From: Ciona savignyi | Lineage: Eukaryota; Chordata; Ascidiacea; Phlebobranchia; Cionidae | Length of the DNA: 64,000 nt | Direction of reading: 5' to 3' | NCBI GenBank assembly: GCA_000149265.1 | Contig: CH002485.1 | Span: forward strand, 218,467-282,466 | Shown: in pieces, positions 12,401 to 22,916 of the stretch | Position numbering within the stretch: position 1 is the first letter of the stretch | Layout: every line of letters starts with the position of its first letter | The notes under the pieces: generated by a model | Seen by the model: the letters and a program-made list of their open reading frames with translations, nothing else | What the model was told of the DNA's origin: nothing | Database searches by the model: none | Position numbers and translations under genes: made by a program

Positions 12401-12968
12401 AATTTGGTAGAACCCATAAATACTGGGTTCAGGCAATGTTCGTAAAGTGCCCTGCCCAAGGATACTACCGACTAGCTAGAAACCAGTTTCAAATCTGAAA
12501 CCTTTCGGTTGAAAGGCAGTCACACTAAACCACCAAACTAACTGGTCGAAAGTTTTACATTATTAGAAGAAAGGCAAAGACAAAGTTACTAAAATAATTG
12601 TTCTTACAAAATTAAGGTAAGTTTTAAGGTAAGAGTTCAGTTCCGATGTATTTGTCAAACAATGCATAGTAAATAAATTAAAATGGAGTTTAAATTTTAC
12701 AGAAGACTTATTAAATAAGAACAAATAAAAAATATATATAATTAAGTAGCATTGTAAAAAAATGATTACCGTATATGTTAATATAAAAATATGTATAGTG
12801 ATCAACTTACCCTTTATAGGCATCAGCGAAAAGTCTTCCTTCCGCAAACACGTTCGCTTTTCTGATATCATGATGTAAATTTCCATCTTCATCACTTTCA
12901 AAGTATTGTGGTAGACATCCAACAAATTTCTCAGTTAAAGTCAAACCCAATTCTATATTTGAACTCAT
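9448..12968 (-). CDS. Unrecognised multi-exon protein with PPPY tail
   Basis: Exons on the minus strand: 12968-12811, 12195-12062, 11792-11680, 11213-11024, 10546-10399, 9524-9448. All have GT..AG borders and join in phase, except between 11024 and 10546, where one more small exon (length 2 modulo 3) is probably missed. The N-terminus reads MSSNIELGLTLTEKFVGC and the C-terminus is proline-rich (NEPPPYQVTPPPNPN) with a PPxY motif, which in other proteins binds WW domains. There is no signal peptide or membrane segment, so it is probably cytosolic. The middle contains FSRRFHECYHPLVVGWVLP, and a long helical-looking stretch ends FLDGMNSAIT. I do not recognise the family. The visible exons give roughly 270 residues. 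Its 3' end faces the 3' end of the neogenin gene. Confidence 0.65.
11393..11598 (+). repeat. tRNA-derived SINE copy
   Basis: In an intron of the unrecognised gene. Head (TTGGTAGTTTAGTGCAAC, then GGTTTGAAACTGG), the degenerate core (TGTCCAAGGCACTTAAC), GGATTAATGGGTTCTACC and CACACTGCAATAGCTC are all recognisable. It ends near ACCCGACGGTGGGC, without the (ATCCT)n tail. Confidence 0.75.
12262..12546 (-). repeat. tRNA-derived SINE copy, near full length
   Basis: Reads in reverse orientation. On the plus strand it starts with a GGATAGGATGTTCATG tail, then GGGAAAACCAAGGGGGTTAA, AACTATTGTAGAGTGTTG, GCCCAAGGATAC, and ends in the tRNA-like head AAACCTTTCGGTTGAAAGG...ACTAAACCACC. It is moderately diverged from the copy at 44.8 kb and sits in the second-last 5' intron of the unrecognised gene. 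Confidence 0.8.
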
Positions 12969-13375
12969 CTTAAAGTCCAATCACACTACACACATTAAAT
13001 GGTGGAGCCTGGAATTATTTAATATAATAGTAGGCCTAGAGGCATTTATTATATTTAAAGATTCGTGCACTGTAACTATCAGCACCTAATAAAATGTATG
13101 TACCAATTTTAAGCTAGCTAGCAGCTAGCTAGTTCTTAGGTTATAGAACATGGCGAGCATTGTTGACATCAGTTTTATCATTTTGACAGCAGTTACTTTA
13201 AATTGTCATAATTAAGAGCGTCTGTCTGATAAGTTCGCTCAATGATTTTTAAGGAATAATTGCAACCTTGGCCATTAGCAAGCCAAATTTAACAACCGAT
13301 TCATTATCAAGGGTATTATAACCTAGAGAGTGTCAACCACCACCATTTTTAAAACCAAAGTTCTTTTACGTTGTT

Positions 13376-13570
13376 ATGAATATTGACACGCTTCGTGCAT
13401 ATAGCCTCCCGCGGTTATCGTATATAAGCCATACATTAAATTGCAAAAACTCTATAAATGTCCATCTGAATAAGAAAACTGAAGCATCGTCCAATGCACC
13501 CCTTAATGACGAGTTACGAATATTCAGACGCTTCGTGCATATAGCCTCCCGCGGTTGTTGTATTTATTCT
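13376..13570. repeat. Direct repeat of about 45 bp, two copies
   Basis: GCTTCGTGCATATAGCCTCC followed by CGCGGTT occurs at about 13390-13416 and again at about 13530-13556. The match extends leftwards through GAATATT. The units are about 140 bp apart. Nothing coding is recognisable around them. Confidence 0.75.
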
Positions 13571-13751
13571 ATATATCAAATTAAAGGTATTGTCAAGGGC
13601 TTCAACATATATAATGAAATTAACGCTTTAATATGCTTATATTACAGAAAAAGCAACATACTACTTTTACATTAAAATCACTCCGTCATTTGTTTAAACC
13701 AGTACTCAGCGACCAGTGTGCAGCAAGACAATGCCAGGTGTGCAGCGGATA

Positions 13752-13983
13752 AGGGATAGGATATTCATGTTTATCCCCGTGAATGGGAAAACCAAGGGGG
13801 TTAACACACGGGCAATCGCCAGATCACCTCGCGCCCACCGTCGGGTTACCGGAGCTATTGTAGTGTGTTGTATATGATAGACACGTTTCTTCAATTTGGT
13901 AGAACCCATTTATCCGCTGGGTTCAGGCAATGTTCGTAAAGTGCCTTGCCCAAGGACACACTTAACCGCTAGACCATCGGGGA
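13752..13983 (-). repeat. tRNA-derived SINE copy with internal deletion
   Basis: Very close to the consensus over the tail and core (TTCATGTTTATCCCCGTGAA, CACACGGGCAATCGCC, TGCCTTGCCCAAGGACAC). It then jumps directly to CTTAACCGCTAGACCATCGG, so about 60 bp covering the B-box region are missing. The intergenic stretch 12969-14752 around it otherwise shows no gene. Confidence 0.85.
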
Positions 13984-14324
13984 TAACAATAATAGTTTTT
14001 AAAACACAGCTTTTACAAAAATAAAAAGAATTAGTTTTGCAAATTTTAATATAACAGATATTATGACACTTCGATTTAGGAGTTTTTGTAAGACGCGAAA
14101 AGAACACTAACACACCGGAGATATAGGCCTATAAACAAGACATCTCCTGTTTATATATCTCCGAACACACTACTATTATAATAATGTAATACGCAATTAT
14201 TTGTAAATAATGTCATTTGTTTGTTAACATGGCACTATGCCCTATGCTCCCATAAATACACCACTAAAGTGGAAGATAAACAATCTCCATACTTAACCCA
14301 TCAATCAAGTAAATTACAATGTTT

Positions 14325-14455
14325 TATCCCGGGCTGAGTTTCGAACTCAGGATGAGCAAGTTAGTAACACCGTTTTGTATTGAATAATGTAAATTAAACG
14401 GTTGCGTTGACCATTCCACACGACCGTTCCCACGCCCAGCAACGTACATTTAAGC
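14325..14455 (-). repeat. Second tRNA-like repeat family, copy 1
   Basis: On the minus strand: TGGTCAACGCAACCGTTT, an AT-rich spacer of about 20 nt, ACGGTGTTACTAACTTGCTC, then GAGTTCGAAACTCAG, a good pol III B-box/T-arm. Related copies lie at 19930-20025 and 38950-39060 on the plus strand. The CCGTTT/AAACGG halves could form an extended anticodon stem. It is not a functional tRNA: no standard acceptor-stem pairing was found. Confidence 0.5.
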
Positions 14456-14752
14456 ACCTTTTTCAAAGGCCTATATATATATATTTAGCGAGCGGAGTGT
14501 TTCGATTCCGCAACCGTTCTGGTGAAAATCCGGCACAGTAGCACAAAGTAACCCGTCGAGTGACTTGGTGAGTGTGAATGGTTCACGAATAATAACTCTA
14601 AAACAAATGACTTTCAAACACTAAACAAATAGTGGAATGTACACACAGAACTTTTCGATGTACTTGTGTCGTTAAATATCGATCTATTGTTGAAGTGGCG
14701 CTTAGATTATGACGTAACTGATTATGATACAGTCATTCGTAGACACTGTATC

Positions 14753-17700
14753 ATGAGAGTTGCCAGGCTAGCAAAGTCAGCTGTGAACATTGGTTTATGT
14801 TCGATTTTGCTGTTGATTCTTTATTTACTCAACAATGGAGACCCAAACGTCACATCCGGTATACGCGATGACGTAATCAGCGAATACCAGTACTATATGG
14901 GTGACGTGGCGGACGTTGATTCGATAGTTTTGGCTGATGTAAGTGACACGAAAGTAGCGGAGGAAATCCCCGCAAACCGACCAAAAGAGAAAAAGGAATT
15001 TGGTGACGGGTTGCTGGTTGTTGTGGTGACGTCAGAGGACCCAAACGAGGCGTCAGATAACGATTCAGCTGAATCGTTGGAAGCTCCGGTAGAAACAACG
15101 GAACCGAACGATGACGTGGATGTTTTACGTGACAACGACGTCATGATAGGAAACATTGTGATTGACAGGAGTGAAGATATCATAACTGAGGTGGGCATGA
15201 TATACGTTACTGGCTTTTATCGAACTTTGCGTTATATTTCGTTCTCATTGCACCGTATTGCTAAACATTCCAACACTGTTGTGTTTTCTCAATTTTAGTC
15301 TCGTTATTTTAAATAGTCCGTTGTGTCAAACGATTATTGGTTAATTCAATTCTCAAGGTATTACATCTTTAGATAAGCATTACGATTCAATGGCTGTACC
15401 TCGACTGAAGTCCTTCAGTTGGGCGTCTCACATATGGTTCAAAGCCACAATAGAAACAACATATCTACCGCGTTTTATTCCAAAGAAGATTTGCTCCCGC
15501 CTCTGAAGAAGCCGCCCTCTGACAGAGATTCGCCAGGGGAGTTTGGGCATCCATTTTTGATCCCCCAACGCATGGGGGCATCGGTGCAACAACAAATAGA
15601 CGATGGCTACAGGCGTCATGCGTTTAACGTTTTAGTCAGTGATGTAATATCTGTTCATCGTAACCTTGGCGACAAAAGAGAAGAAGAATGCAAGGTAGCT
15701 TTTTACCAGCAAAACAATATTTAATATATTCAGGGTTATATGGTATTTTTTAACTGTACAAGATTATAAACCCACGATGAACACGTTGCGATCACGTTAA
15801 CCAATCAGTCATCACACAACCATCCTGTACAATAATTTAGTTAATAATTATTTGATTATGTTCTACAATAAGCAAAATTTGATTATTAGTAAATAGTATA
15901 TCGACTTTAGATCAAAGAATTTCGAAAGCCATTGCCCAGCATGAGCGTTATTATCTGTTACAAGAATGAAGCTATGTCGACACTCCTACGTACTCTCTAC
16001 AGCGTGGTGGAAAGTGTGCCGGAGATTTTTCTAAAAGAAGTCATTTTGATTGACGATAACAGTCATCTTGGTAAGAAATTGGCAATGAAGAATAGTTTTA
16101 GTGTAGTTTGGATATTGTTGAAAAACAAACAAAAGGATTCTTAGAAATCAGAAATCAAATGGAAATCAGAAATGCACGCATGTTAAATCGTATTTTTCGA
16201 AACTAATTTCCCTTAAAAGCATTATTGGTTCATATTCAATTGTAAACTAATTACCAAAACATTAGGATTGGAATTTTTTTAGTGTTTGGCATAACGAGAT
16301 GGAAACTTACATTACATGTTGCTTATAGTCGGTTTTCCAGAGAAGAATAGCATTGTTATGATCGTAGACATATTATGGAGTTCAATATCAGTTGTAGATC
16401 GATTAAGTTGCCGGTCTAATTACCGAACCATGTACTTTTCTACACACAATATATGACAGGCTTATATGTACGCCAAACGTAATTTTCACTTATATGGTAC
16501 CTTTATGACGCCGAAGGTACTACCAATATACATTTAGATTTTACGCAAGCCGTAAAAGAAGAAATTTCGGATATTCAATTCGTAAAAATAGCGAGAAACG
16601 AGAAGCACTTGGGGATTATTGGCTCAAGAATAAAAGGAGCAAATATGGCGACTGGTGACGTTATAGCTTTCCTGGATTCACATTGTAAGTCATCCTTTAG
16701 ATTTTTATCAATCCAGCCGTTAAAGAATAAGACAGCATAATTATGTGTAACCCATATGGGCGTCATGCGGCGGTTAATTGTCAGATATAACCCACGCGGT
16801 CGGCTTACTCGAGCTATTGTAGTATGTTTTGTATAATAGATGATTTTCTTCGACTAGCTAGTGAACAGTTTCGAATCTGCAACCTTTCGGCTAAAAAGGG
16901 ACACAGTAACCCACCAGCACTATTGGGTCGTTATGTATGTTGACCATATTAGTAATTTAAAATTCGTCGGGATTTTAAACTCGGCTTGGTTAAAACTCAT
17001 GTTTTTTTATTATAAATAACCCCATACAATTAATATAACGCGGTTTGCATGGTGGTAATGGTTTAAACGCGAACTGAAATAAATTTACAAACAGTCTTCT
17101 ATTTTTTTATTAAACTTTCATTCTAAACTTAGTTTCAACGTTTTTCGTTTTATAACGTCGCTAATCAACCAGGCGAGTGCTACGAAGGGTGGGCCGAACC
17201 ACTCCTGGAACGGATCTCCCAAGACAGAACGGTCGTGGCGCTTCCAGTCATGGAAATTATCAACCCGGATAATTTCAAGTTTTCCGTCACGTCCATGCAG
17301 AGGGTAGGTTGGGAATTCCCGTGTGGGTGTGTCAGTGGGTGGTGAATATCCGTACAGGTGGGTCAGTGGGTGGTGAATTCCCGTGTGGGTGGGTCCGTGG
17401 GTGGTGAATATCCGTACAGGTGGGTCAGTGGGTGGTGAATTCCCGTGTGGGTGGGTCCGTGGGTGGTGAAGACGCGGTTATTGTCGATTGTTTAAAGATA
17501 TGTAGTTTTGGTCTTAGGCGCATTCAGAAAACATCTCAACTATGTATCTTTAACCAGATTTGACTGTTTAGTTTAGTTAGTTAGTTTAGTTTAGTTTATT
17601 TTTTGTTTCCACGATGAAAACATAAATCGGGATTTTTGAAACAAAATTGGAAAACGGAAAAAAACGGCAAAACGACAGTCGTTAGAACACGTATAAAAAA

Positions 17701-20396
17701 CAAGCAATAAATTACTGACCGCCTTTTGTACTAATAAAAATACAATTAATGCCCCATAATAACCTTAAATAGGGAAAATAATAGACTTGTGCATTGTTAC
17801 GTCGAAAACATCATTAGAAAGTAGGTCATAAACAAGTTGTGCAATACAAAAAATATACATAGCAAAAGTTTGTGAAAGTTCGTCTAGCACATGACACTAA
17901 ATTAAGCGTTTAATGAGGTTACAACTAGGTTCAAAGGGGTGGATTCGATTGGACTCTAACTTATCGCTGGATTCCCCCGGACCGAGAACGGTTTCTCAAC
18001 CCGCTCATGGATATGACGCAACCAGTGACGTCACCTACCATGTCGGGAGGAGTCTTCGCGATGGACCGGAAGTATTTCTATGAGCTTGGCAATTATGACG
18101 ACGGGATGCAAATTTGGGGAGGAGAAAATTTAGAGATGTCATTTCGGGTGAGATTTATATATATATGTGAATTTTACCAACACTGATTTTTTTACTGGGC
18201 TAGGTTTCAAATTCCAGATAGGCTTGTCACCAAGGCCATTTTGTATATAATTCGTTACATGTTTCGGTCGCGTTCGCTATACAACCACACGACTGTACAC
18301 AACCAACAATGTTTTTGAGTTTGTTCAAGTAAGGGATATACACTGTCCATGTTTAATACTCCTTTCTAAGAAAACGCGGGAACGTTACCACACAGTCGTA
18401 TTCGTTTGATTAACTCGTGCCCACCGTCGAGTCACCGTGTCTTATTCGTAAAAACTCTGTTAATCGGATAAAATCAAAAAACATATTTGATTAATGACGA
18501 CCGCTGTATCTGTTTTACTTTTACGCCTAACATAGAATAACCTGTCTGCCTTTAAGTTTTAAAAATTATAATATATTTCGCTTTATACATGGCCAACACG
18601 GTGGAATATCTAAAAGTTTTAGACTTTCGTCCTACTTTATGCAAAATTAAAACTATACAAAAACATCGCTCCTATCAAATGTTTGCGTTAATAATATTTC
18701 TTGACTTTAAGTTATATTAGCTTTAAGACTTCTGTCCTGTATAATGTAGAAAATAAATGTAGACAAAATATTTCCCAAAAATCACAAGTGTTCGCGTGAT
18801 GTTTCGATATCAGGTTTGGATGTGTGGCGGGCGAATCGAGATACTTCCTTGTAGTCACGTGGGTCACGTGTTCAAATCGAGAAGTCCACACAGCGTACCA
18901 AGTGACGTGGTGATGCGGAACAAACGGAGAGTCGCGGATGTGTGGCTGGACGACTACAGATCATTGTTTTTCAAGCGGACACCGGGGGCGCTAAAGGCCG
19001 ATTCCGGTAACATCACATCACGCGTCCAATTACGCGATAGACTGGAATGCAAACCGTTTTCGTGGTTGATTGAGAAGGTGTATCCTGAACTTTACGTTCC
19101 AGAGCTGAATCCTCGTCTCAGTGGGGCGGTAAGTACGACGATATCATTGTATATTTGGATGTAAACACGCTTTTGAGTCACCGTCAAGTTACCATAGCTG
19201 TTAAAAAGTGCGCTTATATGATTGAGACGTATTACTGTTTTGTTTCACTGATAAAGTGTCTGGTTTTAGACGATATCTAGTTAACACCTTGCACAAAATA
19301 ACAACCAATTAGTTAAGGGGTTGATTACGATCTAACCATCAGCTCATGACAGACGTGACTGTGTAATATACGTTTATTGCTGTAGTGCTTTGAAACCCAG
19401 TGTCATACAGAGGGTAGTTCAATAAAATAAATCACAGCACAGGATCTGCATTAGTGTCGTAGTTGTTTTTACGGGTGTGATCTAACAAGTATTTCTATTC
19501 GACAAAAGTTAGTTTAGCATTATTCTCAGCCCTTATTGGGACAAATGTTTTGTATAAAAAGGCGCAAGAAATAATACAGGCACTGAGGCCGAATCTATAT
19601 AACGCTCGCGAACCTTCGTTGTTTTTCCCCATAAGCTCAGTATAAAGAAACAACCACCAGTCCACCGGCTTGCAAGAGTAGTGTGAGGACCCGCAGGGAC
19701 AAGATGTATATGATTATCCGCGTTGTTTACATGTACCTTACAGGCTACCCACACATCTACACCCACTTAGATGGAATTCGTTTATTTAGATATGCTGCAG
19801 CTTCGGAGCTCATCTTGACGTTTGCCTTGACACACATTCCGATGACGTCATACCCGGTCGCTCGTTAGTCGTCGACAGATACCGAGCGCGCCAAAGGACC
19901 CAATATTTTGAATACACAAAACAGGTAATGTGTGGTCGAAAGGTTAACGCGACCGTTTCATATACAATTTCAAATAAAAAAAAACGGATTTAGTGACTAG
20001 CCCATCATGGGATCGAAACTGTGACCAATTAAAAAAAACAGATAGTGTTGCAATGGTTAACATACCCAATTTGAACTCCGTGTATTTTAGAATGAATTGC
20101 GTCACATTAGCGTTCGTGACGTATGTGCTGGCGTGACGTCATTACACAAGCTCGAAATTCAGCGGTGCAAATTTCCGATGGACAATCATAAGACAGCGCC
20201 CCCTAGCCAACAATGGGATGTAATGGAGGTAAAACATAGATAAGTTCAAATGCATTTTGGGTTTTTTATTGTGACGTCACAGAACGGCCAAATCGTCAAC
20301 AAAGAAACGAAATTGTGTCTGACTGGAAGTACAGCGAAAGTGTGGTTACAAGATTGTGACGTCACGTCCGTACGGCAAAAGTGGAAATGGAAATAA
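14753..20396 (+). CDS. GALNT-like: Polypeptide N-acetylgalactosaminyltransferase
   Basis: A complete ten-exon gene: 14753-15190, 15419-15694, 15911-16070, 16538-16684, 17173-17303, 17929-18147, 18814-19128, 19790-19924, 20091-20228, 20283-20396. These sum to 691 codons with every junction in phase. It is a type II Golgi protein: short tail MRVARLAKSAVN, signal anchor IGLCSILLLILYLL, and a long acidic Asp/Glu/Ser-rich stem to about residue 146. The GT-A catalytic domain has VILIDDNS (about 283-289), the metal-binding DSH (338-340), IWGGENLEMSFR (about 446-457, the Gal/GalNAc-transferase motif) and CSHVGHVF. A C-terminal ricin-type lectin domain follows, with CLD, QYFEYTKQ, QQWDVM and QKWKWK. 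It starts mucin-type O-glycosylation by transferring GalNAc from UDP-GalNAc to Ser/Thr. Exon 1 donor GTGGGC is the weakest border. Which vertebrate subtype it matches was not resolved. Confidence 0.95.
16745..16925 (-). repeat. Degenerate tRNA-derived SINE
   Basis: In a GALNT intron. Recognisable parts are GAGCTATTGTAGTATGTTTT, CGACTAGCTAGTGAACAGTT and the head GCAACCTTTCGGCTAAAAAG. The core is deleted. Confidence 0.65.
17304..17472 (+). repeat. GT-rich minisatellite in GALNT intron
   Basis: Directly after the exon ending at 17303, units of about 30 bp alternate between GGGTGGTGAATTCCCGTGTG and GGGTGGTGAATATCCGTACA types, each followed by GGTGGGTC(A/C)GT. This gives a higher-order period of about 60 bp and about five units in all. 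The splice donor GTAGGT lies in its first lines. Confidence 0.85.
19930..20025 (+). repeat. Second tRNA-like repeat family, copy 2
   Basis: TGGTCGAAAGGTTAACGCG, an AT-rich spacer, ACGGATTTAGTGACTAGCCC and the B-box-like GGGATCGAAACTG. It belongs to the same family as 14325-14455 and 38950-39060 and lies in the intron between the first and second lectin exons of GALNT. Confidence 0.5.
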
Positions 20397-20443
20397 AGAC
20401 ACAGTGTAATATGTAACAATGACTAGTCTTTGATATTAGTTGC

Positions 20444-20461
20444 AATAAAAGAAGCAATAAA
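20444..20461 (+). promoter_or_regulatory. GALNT polyadenylation signals
   Basis: Two AATAAA hexamers, at about 20444 and 20456, lie 50-65 bp after the GALNT stop codon. Confidence 0.6.
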
Positions 20462-20679
20462 ATTATAAACCTCTGTCATACTTTGTCAAATGTCGAATTA
20501 TTAACAAAAACAAAAGGGAGAAATTCGGATTGTAGTAAGCCGCTATCTCGAGTTTGACAAACAGCTGTCACGTGCCCGCGCAGCGCAGCTTGCCATTACG
20601 TCACAGTTGGACCAACTGGCTAGCCAGGTGATATGTCACGTGACACGAGCTAACAATAACTTGTAGCAACTGCATCAAG

Positions 20680-22150
20680 TTAGGACCGTGGTCGGGAATT
20701 ACTGATGCAGAACGTGCAGACGACTCCATCCTGTGACAAGCAAGGCTGCTCGACCAGCGGGTCGGAGTTAAGAGTTTCACCTGGGAAAACATAAAAGTTA
20801 CTCGTTGGTGCTTTTGCGGCTCGTAGCTGGAAACAAAGCGATAATTAGAACTGATCTGTCGATATTATTTGATACTAATACATGTTTATAGTGTACACGG
20901 CTTTTACAGAAACTGGCAACAGCGCCTATTTGGAAGCAGCATTAATTATAAACCATGGGTTATCGTTCAAAGCAAAAAGTCGCCTCGGTAAGAAATGTTG
21001 AGATTCTTCCATCCAACCAAAATAAAAGACATTAAAATGGTCTGCTGCCGGGATGTATTATTTATGCTTTGTGTTTGGGATTTTTATTATTATATTCCAT
21101 ATTTTTTATATGTGTAAGTATGTTTATACAGTACAAATGGTAAATTATATTCCTGCATATAAATCTGTATAAGATTGTTTAGTGTTTAAGCTTATGATTA
21201 TACATTGCTACTTCCGAAATCCTCTGCAGACCTGTCCAATATTAATACAATATCATTATTACCAATATATGCGACACATTCCGATTGGTTACTTACAAAG
21301 ATGATTGATATAACTGACGGCGAGCCTCAGTGTTTCAACTTTGGACAACCTCCGATCTACAGGTTCTGTTGGTATCAGAGTTCGCAGTTTCTGTAGAATA
21401 TATTCAGTCAGAGAAAACATAAACGCACGCCAACCATTTGCTTGGTTCAAAATCGTCGTTGAGTGTTCAAATATAATGTTGCGTGACAAAAACTGTTTTT
21501 GTTGGGGCTAGATTTTAAGGTAAAAAGATCTTTTGGGGTAAGAAAATGGACGGTCGTGGTTATGTCTTATAATCTAGCAAGTTGGCCAAATATGCTAATG
21601 GAGCATATATAGCGGTTAGGTATTTTGGGCAGTTTTTTTACATATTGTAGCAAAAGTAGATTATTTTCCAAGTAACACTTTAAAAAAGCGAAATTAAAGT
21701 AACCTTACATAGTCTACCATTATTTGTCACCTGAAATGCAAGGTTTACATTTGGGGTTTTCCCCTTTTCACGGTTAGAGGTTCGTTTTCTTGCGATTCTC
21801 CGGTTGCTTGTACCCTGGTACGCTGGTTTCGGGCAAACTTTGTTCGTTTTTAGAAAAGCTGTTTCGTTTTGAACGTGGGAAGTAGATCCGGGCGTAAATG
21901 TGCCACAAACAGCATTATTACCGAACACTGAAGAAAAAGGTGGTAATGCTGTCTTTACTGTGGCGAGTGGTTTATATAGCGTAACTGCAGGATTCACAGT
22001 CCAATCGAAATCATTTCCTTGATAAATTGAAACTGATTCGTCGAAAATATTTCCGAACTCTGTGGTAAACTGGTAGTGAGAATCCAAGATAGCTCCAGTC
22101 GCTGTAAAATTCTGCTTAGTCAGTGTATCTTGAACCACGTGATCAGGCAT
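20680..22150 (-). CDS. TCF15/SCX-like: Paraxis/scleraxis-family bHLH transcription factor
   Basis: Three exons on the minus strand: 22150-21731, 21390-21297, 20780-20680, giving 204 residues with all phases consistent. An in-frame TGA lies just upstream of the ATG. The bHLH spans about residues 117-172: basic region [16 protein letters not shown], helix 1 with [11 protein letters not shown], then [16 protein letters not shown] and SYINHLC. The loop/helix 2 segment is diagnostic of TCF15/scleraxis. The C-terminal VCTFCISNS matches the ICTFCLSN tail motif of the same family, which supports the third exon. The intron after helix 1 and the one after helix 2 have clean borders. It should dimerise with an E protein and bind E-boxes; vertebrate relatives act in somite, muscle and tendon mesoderm. 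The basic region is unusually divergent (see findings). The gene converges with GALNT, the stops lying about 280 bp apart. Confidence 0.92.
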
Positions 22151-22594
22151 GACTCAGTTAACTTGCGAACCTTGAAATGAAAGTTAACATCAAGAGAATC
22201 GTATTTGTAAGAAACAAATTCCTAATTCTGTACACCCAAGATGAAGTCCACAATATTTATTTACAATATATAATCTGAAATGGTGGATAGACAAGAATAT
22301 TTAACATACAGTAATACTGAAAAATTCCCTTAATCGATCTGCCTATATACTTTTACAACATACCGCTGTTAAGTAAAACAATTGGACTATACTAATACCT
22401 TTTTTAAAACCGTTAGCGTATACTTCGATTGCGGTTCTTTTAAACCAGTTTTGTTTATGTGAATGAGCCACTGCTTTATCAAATAATGCCGACATTATAA
22501 CGGGTTACGTTATTAATTATATAATTTAACGAAACATTGGCAGCCTTCTACGCACTAAGCTTACAATGAGCGAGTGTTTGTTTTGTCATGGATG

Positions 22595-22725
22595 CAATTC
22601 ACGTGTCGATGTCACGTGAGCCAGCTGCCCCGATGCAACGGAATGGAACGACGACAGCTAGCTGTCAATCAACCCCGTAACGTCACCTAACTGCATATGA
22701 GGGAAATAATATCGCCACATATGTT
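22595..22725. promoter_or_regulatory. E-box cluster upstream of bHLH gene
   Basis: Within about 130 bp lie two CACGTG, one CAGCTG and two CATATG hexamers (about 22600, 22613, 22623, 22696 and 22717). This is 450-570 bp upstream of the bHLH start codon and just beyond the 3' end of the MINPP1-like gene. The role is inferred from density only; no other core promoter element was identified. Confidence 0.35.
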
Positions 22726-22916
22726 GTGCTCGATTTTTACATTAACCGATCGTTCAAAAAATCACGAATAAGAATGTTTCGAGTCGATATTATGCGTGTC
22801 TTACAGAGTCTTAAATGTATGTTATATTTGCTCGGTTTGGTACATGCGCGTGATATATGGAGTAATGTTGTACATATGATAAATTTTCTTGACGTCTGAA
22901 ATAAACGAACATAGTT

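Noticed and set aside
14893-15198. Ser/Thr-rich minus-strand frame opposite GALNT exon 1
   Set aside because: It is the antisense shadow of the acidic GALNT stem region.
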